Below, piece by piece: positions 18,240 to 29,200 of a DNA stretch of 64,000 bases. The translations under genes were made by a program, and so were the position numbers. The stretch is from positions 273,165,426-273,229,425 of the forward strand of contig CP136063.1 of NCBI GenBank assembly GCA_032622095.1, in the 5' to 3' direction. This stretch comes from Siphonodentalium dalli. Its lineage: Eukaryota > Mollusca > Scaphopoda > Gadilida > Siphonodentaliidae. Position 1 is the stretch's first letter; each line of letters begins with the position of its first letter. Below the pieces are notes generated by a model. The model was not told where the DNA came from, did not search any database, and worked only from the letters and a program-made list of their open reading frames with translations.

Positions 18240-18807
18240 GACAGAGTTTAAAGGTAATGCAGTATATCATTTTCCCAGACAATAACTTGTTTAATTTTTG
18301 TCAGCAGGTCTGGGTGAAACAGCAATTTAATCGTTCAGTCTATAAGGCCATTTGCACTACAATTATCTTTTTCACAATCTACACAACATGGTCTTAAAGT
18401 TTTATCTTAAATATGGCACAATATTATTTGCGATGCAGGTGGAAACTTACCGAACAATAATCAGTATTGCCGTCAACAACGACATTCAAATCGCAAACAG
18501 GGCATATTGGTGTGCTGGCATCGTCGATCGCCAGGGTGATAACAGACTCAAGAAATTTACAATCTTGAATGTCTAGTTTGTTCAGACCGATGAGTCTCAA
18601 TTTGGTGATACTCCATTCGATGTTGCTGGTCACTACAACAGATTTGCCTGTTGCAAAACACACTATCTCGGTTGCGCCTGCGTCTGTGGTTCTGTGGCAG
18701 CTGGTCGAGTCGATGAGCTCGTTGAGCGTTATGGCTCCAACAGCCGCAATTGTCATAAAAAATGACAGCATGAAGAACATTTTGGTAGTTATTGAACACT
18801 TCAGCAT
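16667..18807 (-). CDS. Spliced gene: 238-aa type I membrane protein, Cys-rich ectodomain
   Basis: Three exons on the minus strand: 18807-18451 (donor GTAAGT), 17493-17316 (acceptor TTTTGTAG; donor GTACAT) and 16848-16667 (acceptor ATCTTCAG), ending TAA. Phases match (0, then 1+2), giving 717 nt. Exon 1 encodes an N-terminal hydrophobic signal (around MFFMLSFFMTIAAVGA) and a compact ectodomain with six cysteines. Exon 2 is a Ser/Thr/Pro-rich stalk with one N-S-T sequon. Exon 3 opens with a roughly 22-residue hydrophobic membrane span, then KRKR and a short cytoplasmic tail. The start is ATG 18807; the open frame extends 15 nt further but only with TTG. The topology suits a surface receptor or an attachment-type envelope protein. 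No family is recognised, and a captured host gene is possible. Confidence 0.75.
17077..17277. repeat. MITE inside introns of both right-end genes
   Basis: Terminal inverted repeats CAGTAATGCCCTAATTAATC and, at the other end, GATTAATTAGGACATTACTG bound a 201-bp sequence. The interior (TTTCTGACTAAACCTGAAAA, TCTGCTGTGGTTA) matches the element at 19660-19870, so both belong to one family. It lies in intron 1 of the + gene and intron 2 of the - gene, leaving all exons intact. Confidence 0.85.
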
Positions 18808-18830
18808 CAAAAAAATAAACAAAACCTGAT

Positions 18831-18863
18831 CACGTGCGTTTATAATGTTGTTGATCTCACGTG
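18831..18863. promoter_or_regulatory. Pair of CACGTG E-boxes
   Basis: CACGTG occurs at 18831-18836 (ATCACGTGCG) and 18858-18863 (CTCACGTGAC), 27 bp start to start, flanking the TATA box of the minus-strand gene. CACGTG is the site bound by Myc/Max/USF-type bHLH factors. Confidence 0.55.
18839..18844 (-). promoter_or_regulatory. TATA box of the - strand membrane-protein gene
   Basis: Minus-strand TATAAA lies about 32-37 bases upstream of the ATG at 18807, implying a very short leader. It is bracketed by two CACGTG E-box palindromes (18831-18836 and 18858-18863). It supports ATG 18807 as the start. Confidence 0.6.
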
Positions 18864-20159
18864 ACTGAAACCCCGCGAAAAAAAAATCGATTTCAACCTC
18901 GTCGCCAAAGTTAAAGTTTAGTATATTGTGCGATTGCCGTTGTTTGTCGATATTACGTGGCTGGTAAATATACTTAAAGACAAATATTGGAATAAATAGT
19001 GGAAATAGGGCTGAAATATAAGAGGAGTGGTGTCAATAAATTTGTGATATATATTAGAGAGTTCTATACGCCAGCATTGCTAAATAAACTAGTTCTCTAT
19101 TTGTATTCTATTTTTAGCTTGACTGGTACTGCGACTGTGGACACGTGAAGCTCACCCAGCGTCTTCTCCATAAAAGCTTACACAGCGTCATAAGAGCGGG
19201 GAAAACGTCACGATAAAAACGTAGAAGAACAACAACAGATTGTTGTTAATATTAGATATAATAAACTGATCAAACAACTATATTTTGTCTTAGTGATTTA
19301 TAGATAATATACTGCATGGAAATAGATCAAATTTATAGATATATTGTTTGTTTGTTTTTGTTTTGTTTTTGTTTTTAAATATTTAGAATATATGGGTTTA
19401 GTAATTTTGCATTATTTTATTGATAGCTTAGATAATGCATTGGTAATTAAAAAACAATTCTCTGAAAATAAAACAATAGTTAAAAAAAAAAAAAAAAAAA
19501 AAAAAAATCTGCATGCAAAATTTTCGCTGGTGACTACTTTTTGAATTTTTGATTGATAATATTAATCAAAACAAACAAAAACAAACAAACAATATATATG
19601 ATCAAGTATGCTCATTTATAGAAGATAAAAGTATACAAAACAACCTGGGTGTTATATAATACCGTAAAACCCAAAGTAATTGCCCACTTAACAACAACAG
19701 AACCATAGGTAGTTTTTCAGGATTTAGTCCGAAATATGATTTGTTTCCATCCATATGAAAACCGAGAGCTTTCCGATGAATGGCAACAATCCATATTTTC
19801 GACTAAAACCTGAAAAATTACCAATAAATCTGATGTGGTTAAGCGTACAATTACTTTGGGGATTACTGTAGGAGCTTAGAATGCAGCTATTGGAAAATGA
19901 TGAGTCCCACTATATACACATATGATAGATGCTCAAAACTGCATTTGAGAGTTTAGCGTACTCTGAGTGGCTTTGCCTCCATTCCCTTGTTTGTCCAGTT
20001 ATAACGCAAGTGGTATGCCCTTCATATATTGTAGAACTCGCGCCCACCCAACTGAGCTGTCGGAAGTGTCGTTGACTGCCATTAACCAGCCTATACTAAA
20101 ATGTTGATATACATTTAAAACTGTTAAGATAAAGTTGAGTTCTATGCCAAGATCATTCT
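18864..20159. other. Non-coding right flank of the element
   Basis: No supported gene. It contains an A homopolymer (19482-19507), a further CACGTG at about 19142, GTTTGTTTTTG-type repeats near 19350 and a second MITE copy (19660-19870). It lies between the minus-strand promoter and the right TIR. Confidence 0.6.
19660..19870. repeat. Second copy of the MITE family
   Basis: Ends TACCGTAAAACCCAAAGTAA and TTACTTTGGGGATTACTGTA are inverted. The interior shares TTTTCGACTAAAACCTGAAA and TCTGATGTGGTTAA with the copy at 17077-17277. About 211 bp. Confidence 0.82.
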
Positions 20160-20327
20160 AAATCTCACCTCGTTTGAACCGTTTACGTTTCGGCATTGAC
20201 TGGAGACCTTCCCGTACTACGTATGCCTTTACTGCATACCTGCCCATTCGTTGGCTGGAAGTGTTGCCATATTCGGCCGGAAGTGGGTGGATATCCCGAT
20301 GGTGCTTTCGTACGTTGCCGATATACA
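20160..20327 (-). repeat. Subterminal extension of the right TIR
   Basis: Just inside the right TIR, further diverged copies of the same motifs occur: minus-strand ACTTCCGGCCG, ACTTCCAGCC, GGGCAGGTATGCAGT and GAAACGTAAACGGTTC. The left end has no equivalent after 1870. It looks like an additional tandem round of the terminal module. Confidence 0.65.
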
Positions 20328-20730
20328 TAAACACAACAGTTCAGAGTAAACAGAGTAGCTCTGCATAGAGTTTGGCGGGTGACCGGCTTTCCCAAATCTC
20401 ACGACAGACACTGTTCGCTGAACGAGTCCACCTCAAACGAATCGTTAACGGTTCGTTCGGTTTTGACTCTAGACCTGTCCGACCGGAAGTGCTGTCATAA
20501 TCGACCAGAAGTGGGCGGGTTCGCTGAACGAGTCCACCTCGATCGAATCGTTTACGATTCGGCTTTGACTGTAGACCTGCCCGTTCACCCCCCCCCCCGG
20601 AAGTGTTCACATAAACGACGGAAGCGGGTGGATGTGTCGTTGATACTGCCCTACGTTACCGGCATACCGGAAGTGACGTGTTGGAGTCGACCGGAAGTCG
20701 AGTGGGCAATCGCCCCATACGTATACTACT
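20328..20730 (-). repeat. Right terminal inverted repeat, with an extra internal module
   Basis: This is the reverse complement of the left TIR. Compared with the left copy it has a second diverged copy of the module GAGGTGGACTCGTTCAGCGA (read on the minus strand) with its ACTTCCGG and palindrome-like GTTAACGATTCG parts. It also has a run of 13 C residues near 20587. The two TIRs are therefore homologous but unequal. Confidence 0.9.
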
Positions 20731-20736
20731 CAAGTA
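20731..20736. repeat. Right target-site duplication CAAGTA
   Basis: CAAGTA follows the right terminus CGTATACTACT, and then the satellite resumes with ATAGACTAAAAATGAGCG exactly as in the uninterrupted copies. It pairs with the copy at 1443-1448. Confidence 0.95.
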
Positions 20737-23274
20737 ATAGACTAAAAATGAGCGTTCGTTATTTGTAACATACCATGAATAGACTAACAACGAACGCTCT
20801 TTATTTGTAACATACCAGGAATATACTAACAATGATCGTTCTTTATTTGTAACATACCATGAATATACTAGCAATGAGCGTTCTTTATTTGTAACATACC
20901 AGGAATAGACTAACAATGAACGCTCTTTATTTGTAACATACCAGGAATAGACTAACAATGAGCGTTCTTTATTTGTAACATACCAGGAATAGACTAACAA
21001 TGAACGCTCTTTATTTGTAACATACCAGGAATAGACTAACAATGAGCATTCTGTGTTGGTTACATACCACGAATAAGACGAGCAATGAACGCACATTATT
21101 TGTAACATACCAGGAATAGATTAGCAATGAACGCTCTTTATTTGTAACATACCAGGAATAGACTAACAATGAACGCTCTGTATTTGTAACATACCAGGAA
21201 TAGATAAACAATTAACGCTCTTTATTTGTAACATACCAGGAATAAGACTAACAATGAACGCTCATTATTGGTATGTGAATGATCTTTATTTGTAACATAC
21301 CATGATTAAGACTAACAATGGACGTACTTTGTTGGTTACATACCAGGAATAAGACAGGCAATGAACGCTCTTTATTTGTAACATACCATGAATAAGACTA
21401 GCAATGGACGTTCTTTGTTGGTTAAATACCAGGAATAAGACTAGCAATGAACGCTCTTTATTTGTAACATACCAGGAGTAAGACTAACAATGAACGCTCT
21501 TTATTGGTAACATACCAGGAGTAAGACTAACAATGGACGTTCTTTGTTGGTTACATACCAGGGATAAGACTAGCAATGAACGCTCTTTATTTGTAACATA
21601 CCATGAATAAGAATAACAATGGACGTTCTTTGTTGGTTACATACCAGGAATAAGACTAGCAATGAACGCTCGTTATTTGTAACATATCAGGAGTAAGACT
21701 AACAATGAACGCTCTTTATTTGTAACTTACCAAGAGTAAGAATAACAATGGACGTTATTTGTTGTTTACATACCAGGGATAAGACTAGCAATGAACGCTC
21801 TTTATTTGTAACATGCAATGAATAAGACTAACAATTGACGTTCTTTGTTGGTTACATACCAGAAATAAGACTAACAATGAGCGTTCTTTATTTTTAACAT
21901 ACCAGGAATAAGATTAACAATGAGCGATCTTTATTTGTAACATACCATGCATTTTCTAACAAGGAACGCTCTTTATTGGTAATATACAATGAGTAGAGTA
22001 ACAATGAACGCTCTTTATGTGTAATAAACCAGGAATAAGACTAACAATGCACGATCATTATTTGTAACATACCATGAATATACTAACAAGGAACGCTCTT
22101 TATTTGTAACATACCAGGAATAGACTAACAATGAGCGTTCTTTATTGGTAACATACCAGGAGTAAGACTAACAATGAACGCTCTTTATTTAAAACATATC
22201 AGGAATAGACTAACAATGAGCGTTCTTTATTTGTAACATACAAGGAGTAAGACTAACAATGAACGCTCTTTATGTGTAACAAACCAGGAATAGACTATAT
22301 AACAATGAGCGTTATTTTTTTGTAACAAACCAGGAATAGACTAACAATGAACGCTCTTTATTTTTAACATACAATGTGTAAGACTAACAATGAACGCTCT
22401 TTATTTGTAACATACCAGGAATAAGACTAACAATGAACGATCTTTATTTGTAACATGCCATGAATATACTAACAAGGAACGCTCTTTATTTGTAACATAC
22501 AATGATCAAGACTAACAATGAACGGTCTTTATTGGTAACAAACAATACATAGACTAACAATGAACGCTCTTTATGTGTAACATACCAAGAATAAGACTAC
22601 CAATGGACGTTCTTTGTCGGTTACATACCAGGAATAGACTAACAATAAACGCTCTTTGTTTGTAACATACCAGGAATAGACTAACAATGAACGCTCTTTA
22701 TTTGTAACATACCAGGAATAAGACTAACAATGAATGATCTTTATTGGTAACATACCAGGAATAGACTAACAATGAACGCTCATTATTGGTTATTTACCAG
22801 GAGGTGACTAACAGTGAACGCTCTTTATTTGTAACATACCATGAATAAGACTAACAATGGACGTTCTTTGTTGGTTACATACCAGGAATAGACTAACAAT
22901 GAACGCTCTTTATTTGTAACATACCAGGAATAAGACTAACAATGAGCGTTCTTTATTTGTAACATACCAGGAATAGACTAACAATGAACGCTCTTTATTT
23001 GTAACATACCAGGAATAGACTAACAATGGGCATTCTATATTGGTAACATACCAGGAGTAAGACTAACAATGAACGCTCTTTATTTGTAACATACCAGGAA
23101 TAGATTAGCAATGAACGCTCTTTATTTGTAACATACCAGGAATAGACAAACAATGAACGCTCTGTATTTGTAACATACCAGGAATAGATAAACAATTAAC
23201 GCTCTTTATTTGTAACATACCAGGAATAAGACTAACAATGAACGCTCATTATTGGTATGTGAATGATCTTTATT

Positions 23275-26200
23275 TGTAACATACCATGAATAAGACTAAC
23301 AATGGACGTACTTTGTTGGTTACATACCAGGAATAAGACAGGCAATGAACGCTCTTTATTTGTAACATACCATGAATAAGACTAGCAATGGACGTTCTTT
23401 GTTGGTTAAATACCAGGAATAAGACTAGCAATGAACGCTCTTTATTTGTAACATACCAGGAGTAAGACTAACAATGAACGCTCTTTATTGGTAACATACC
23501 AGGAGTAAGACTAACAATGGACGTTCTTTGTTGGTTACATACCAGGGATAAGACTAGCAATGAACGCTCTTTATTTGTAACATACCATGAATAAGACTAA
23601 CAATGGACGTTCTTTGTTGGTTACATACCAGGAATAAGACTAGCAATGAACGCTCTTTATTTGTAACATATCAGGAGTAAGACTAACAATGAACGCTCTT
23701 TATTGGTAACATACCAGGAGTAAGACTAACAATGGACGTTCTTTGTTGGTTACATACCAGGGATAAGACTAGCAATGAACGCTCTTTATTTGTAACTTAC
23801 CAAGAGTAAGACTAACAATGGACGTTATTTGTTGTTTACATACCAGGGATAAGACTAGCAATGAACGCTCTTTATTTGTAACATGCAATGAATAAGACTA
23901 ACAATTGACGTTCTTTGTTGGTTACTTACCAGAAATAAGACTAGCAATGAACGCTCTTTATTTTTAACATACCATGAATAAGACTAACAATGGACGTTCT
24001 TTGTTGGTTACATACCAGGATTAAGACTAGCAATGAACGCTCTTTATTTGTAACATACAATGAGTAAGACTAACTATGAACGCGCTTTATTTGTAACATA
24101 CCAGGAATAAACCAACAATGGACGTTCTTTGTTGGTTACATACCAGGAATAGATTAACAGTGAACGCTCTTTATTTGTAACATACCATGAATAAGACTAA
24201 CAATGGACGTTCTTTGTTGGTTACATACCAGGAGTAAGACTATCAATGAGCGTTCTTTATTTGTAACATACAAGGAATAGACTAACAATGAACGCTCTTT
24301 ATTAGTAACATACCAGGAATAAGACTAACAATGAGCGTTCGCTATTTGTAACATACCAGGAATAAGACTAACAATGAGCGTTCTTTATTTGTAACATACC
24401 ATGACTAAGACTGACAATGAACGGTATTTATTGGTAACATACAATGAGTAGACTTACAATGAACGCTCTTTATGTGTAACATACCAGGAATAAGACTAAC
24501 AATGAACGATCTTTATTTGTAACATACCATGAATATACTAACGTGGAACGCTCTTTATTTCTAACATACCATGACTAATACTAACAATGAACGGTCTTAT
24601 TTTTAACATACAATGAGTAAGACTAACATTGAACGCTCTGTATTTGTAACATACCACGAATAGACTAACAATTCACGCTCTTCAATTGTAACATACCAGG
24701 AATAGACTAACAATGAACGCTCTTTATTTGTAACATACCAGGAATAGACTAACAATGAACGCTCTTTATTTGTAACATACCAGGGATAGACCAACAATTA
24801 ACGCTCTTTATTTGTAATATACCATGAATAGACTAACAATGAACGTTCTTTATTTGTAACATACCATGAATAAACTAACAATGAACGTTCTTTATTTGTA
24901 ACATACCAGGAATAAGACAAACAATGAACGCTCTTTATTTGTAACATACCAGGAATAGTCTTACAATGAACGCTCTTTATTTGTAACATAACATGAATAG
25001 ACTAGCAATGAACGCTCTTTATTAGTAACATACCAGGAATATAATAACAATGAATGCTCTTTATTTGTAACATCCCAGGAATAGACTAACAATGAACGCT
25101 CTTTATTTGGAACATACCATGAATAGACTAAAAATGAACGTTCTTTATTTGTAACATACCAGGAATAGAGTAACAATGAACGCTCTTTATTTGTAACAAA
25201 CCAGGAATAGACTAACAATGAACGCTCTTTATTTGTAACTTACCAGGAATAGACTAACAATGAACGTTCTTTATTTGTAACATACCATGAATAGACTAAC
25301 AACGAACGCTCTTTATTTGTAACATACCAGGAATAGACTAGCAATGAACGCTCTTTATTTGTAACATACCAGGAATATACTAACAATGATCGTTCTTTAT
25401 TTGTAACATACCATGAATATACTAGCAATGAGCGTTCTTTATTTGTAACATACCAGGAATAGACTAACAATGAACGCTCTTTATTTGTAACATACCAGGA
25501 ATAGACTAACAATGAGCGTTCTTTATTTGTAACATACCAGGAATAGACTAACAATGAACGCTCTTTATTTGTAACATACCAGGAATAGACTAACAATGAG
25601 CATTCTGTGTTGGTTACATACCACGAATAAGACGAGCAATGAACGCACTTTATTTGTAACATACCAGGAATAGATTAGCAATGAACGCTCTTTATTTGTA
25701 ACATACCAGGAATAGACTAACAATGAACGCTCTGTATTTGTAACATACCAGGAATAAGACTAACAATGAACGCTCATTATTGGTATGTGAATGATCTTTA
25801 TTTGTAACATACCATGATTAAGACTAACAATGGACGTACTTTGTTGGTTACATACCAGGAATAAGACAGGCAATGAACGCTCTTTATTTGTAACATACCA
25901 TGAATAAGACTAGCAATGGACGTTCTTTGTTGGTTAAATACCAGGAATAAGACTAACAATGAGCGTTCGCTATTTGTAACATACCAGGGATAGACCAACA
26001 ATTAACGCTCTTTATTTGTAATATACCATGAATAGACTAACAATGAACGTTCTTTATTTGTAACATACCATGAATAAACTAACAATGAACGTTCTTTATT
26101 TGTAACATACCAGGAATAAGACAAACAATGAACGCTCTTTATTTGTAACATACCAGGAATAGACTTACAATGAACGCTCTTTATTTGTAACATAACATGA

Positions 26201-29200
26201 ATAGACTAGCAATGAACGCTCTTTATTAGTAACATACCAGGAATATAATAACAATGAATGCTCTTTATTTGTAACATACCAGGAATAGACTAACAATGAA
26301 CGCTCTTTATTTGGAACATACCATGAATAGACTAAAAATGAACGTTCTTTATTTGTAACATACCAGGAATAGAGTAACAATGAACGCTCTTTATTTGTAA
26401 CATACCAGGAATAGACTAACAATGAACGCTCTTTATTTGTAACTTACCAGGAATATACTAACAATGAACGTTCTTTATTTGTAACATACCAGGAATAGAC
26501 TAACAATGAGCGTTCTTTATTTGTAGCATATTAGGAGTAAGACTAACAATGAAAGTTCTTTATTTTTAACATACAATGAGTAAGACTAACAATGAACGCT
26601 CTATATTTGTAACATACCAGGCATAAGACTAACAATGAACGATCTTTATTTGTAACATACCATGAATATATTAACAATGAACGCTTTTTATGTGTATCAT
26701 ACCAGGAATAATACTAACAATGAACGCTCTTTATTTGTAACATACCATGAATAAGAATAACAATGGACGGTCTGTATTTGTAACATACCACGAATAGACT
26801 AACAATGAACGCTCTTTAATTGTAACATACCAGGATTAATAACGCTGCACCAGCTCACAAAAGAAACCATCCAACAATAAAGACCAATGAACGCTCTTTA
26901 TTTGTAACATACCAGGAATAGACTAACAATGAACGCTCTTTATTTGTAACATACCAGGGATAGACTAACAATTTACGCTCTTTATTTGTAATATACCATG
27001 AATAGACTAACAATGAACGTTCTTTATTTGTAACAAACCAGGAATAGACTAACTATGAGCGTTCTTTATTTGTAACATACCAGGAGTAAGACTAACAATG
27101 AGCGTTCTTTATATGTAACATACCAGTAATATACTATCGATCAACGCTCTTTATATGTAACATACCAGGAGTAAGGCTAACAATGAGCGTTCTTTATTTT
27201 TAACATACCAGGAATAAGATTAACAATGAGCGATCTTTATTTGTAACATACCATGCATTTTCTAACAAGGAACGCTCTTTATTGGTAATATACAATGAGT
27301 AGAGTAACAATGAACGCTCTTTATGTGTAATAAACCAGGAATAAGACTAACAATGCACGATCATTATTTGTAACATACCATGAATATACTAACAAGGAAC
27401 GCTCTTTATTTGTAACATACCAGGAATAGACTAACAATGAGCGTTCTTTATTGGTAACATACCAGGAGTAAGACTAACAATGAACGCTCTTTATTTAAAA
27501 CATATCAGGAATAGACTAACAATGAGCGTTCTTTATTTGTAACATACAAGGAGTAAGAGTAACAATGAACGCTCTTTATTTGTAACAAACCAGGAATAGA
27601 CTATATAACAATGAGCGTTATTTATTTGTAACAAACCAGGAATAGACTAACAATGAACGCTCTTTATTTTTAACATACAATGTGTAAGACTAACAATGAA
27701 CGCTCTTTATTTGTAACATACCAGGAATAAGACTAACAATGAACGATCTTTATTTGTAACATGCCATGAATATACTAACAAGGAACGCTCTTTATTTGTA
27801 ACATACAATGATCAAGACTAACAATGAACGGTCTTTATTGGTAACAAACTATACATAGACTAACAATGAACGCTCTTTATGTGTAACATACCAGGAATAA
27901 GACTACCAATGGACGTTCTTTGTCGGTTACATACCAGGAATAGACTAACAATAAACGCTCTTTGTTTGTAACATACCAGGAATAGACTAACAATGAACGC
28001 TCTTTATTTGTAACATACCAGGAATAAGACTAACAATGAATGATCTTTATTGGTAACATACCAGGAATAGACTAACAATGAACGCTCATTATTGGTTATT
28101 TACCAGGAGGTGACTAACAGAGAACGCTCTTTATTTGTAACATACCATGAATAAGACTAACAATGGACGTTCTTTGTTGGTTACATACCAGGAATAGACT
28201 AACAATGAACGCTCTTTATTTGTAACATACCAGGAATAAGACTAACAATGAGCGTTCTTTATTTGTAACATACCAGGAATAGACTAACAATGAACGCTCT
28301 TTATTTGTAACATACCAGGAATAGACTAACAATGGGCATTCTATATTGGTAACATACCAGGAGTAAGACTAACAATGAACGCTCTTTATTTATAACATAC
28401 CAGGAATAGACTAACAATGAGCATTCTGTGTTGGTTACATACCACGAATAAGACGAGCAATGAACGCACTTTATTTGTAACATACCAGGAATAGATTAGC
28501 AATGAACGCTCTTTATTTGTAACATACCAGGAATAGACTAACAATGAACGCTCTGTATTTGTAACATACCAGGACTAGATAAACAATTAACGCTCTTTAT
28601 TTGTAACATACCAGGAATAAGACTAACAATGAACGCTCATTATTGGTATGTGAATGATCTTTATTTGTAACATACCATGATTAAGACTAACAATGGACGT
28701 ACTTTGTTGGTTACATACCAGGAATAAGACAGGCAATGAACGCTCTTTATTTGTAACATACCATGAATAAGACTAGCAATGGACGTTCTTTGTTGGTTAA
28801 ATACCAGGAATAAGACTAGCAATGAACGCTCTTTATTTGTAACATACCAGGAGTAAGACTAACAATGAACGCTCTTTATTGGTAACATACCAGGAGTAAG
28901 ACTAACAATGGACGTTCTTTGTTGGTTACATACCAGGGATAAGACTAGCAATGAACGCTCTTTATTTGTAACATACCATGAATAAGACTAACAATGGACG
29001 TTCTTTGTTGGTTACATACCAGGAATAAGACTAGCAATGAACGCTCTTTATTTGTAACATATCAGGAGTAAGACTAACAATGAACGCTCTTTATTTGTAA
29101 CTTACCAAGAGTAAGACTAACAATGGACGTTATTTGTTGTTTACATACCAGGGATAAGACTAGCAATGAACGCTCTTTATTTGTAACATGCAATGAATAA

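Larger units (their letters stand above)
1449..20730. mobile_element. Complete Polinton/Maverick element (19,282 bp)
   Basis: The element has terminal inverted repeats (AGTAGTATACGTATGGGGCG at the left, its reverse complement at the right) and a perfect 6-bp target duplication, CAAGTA. It carries the hallmark Polinton gene set: chromodomain integrase, family B protein-primed-type DNA polymerase, FtsK/HerA-type packaging ATPase and capsid-like proteins. A 6-bp duplication and AG...CT ends agree with what is known of Polintons. Boundaries are fixed by comparison with three intact copies of the same satellite stretch at about 31738, 39595 and 58302, which lack the element and one copy of the duplication. 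All core ORFs are open. The right part also holds two spliced genes and several MITE-like repeats. Confidence 0.96.

Noticed and set aside
18557-18829. 80-aa minus and 86-aa plus ORFs over the first exon of the membrane-protein gene
   Set aside because: They are shadow frames of exon 18807-18451, which has the signal peptide, splice donor and promoter.
1449-20730. Interpretation as a retrovirus or LTR element because of the rve integrase
   Set aside because: There is no reverse transcriptase, gag or LTR. The ends are inverted, and a family B DNA polymerase and packaging ATPase are present.
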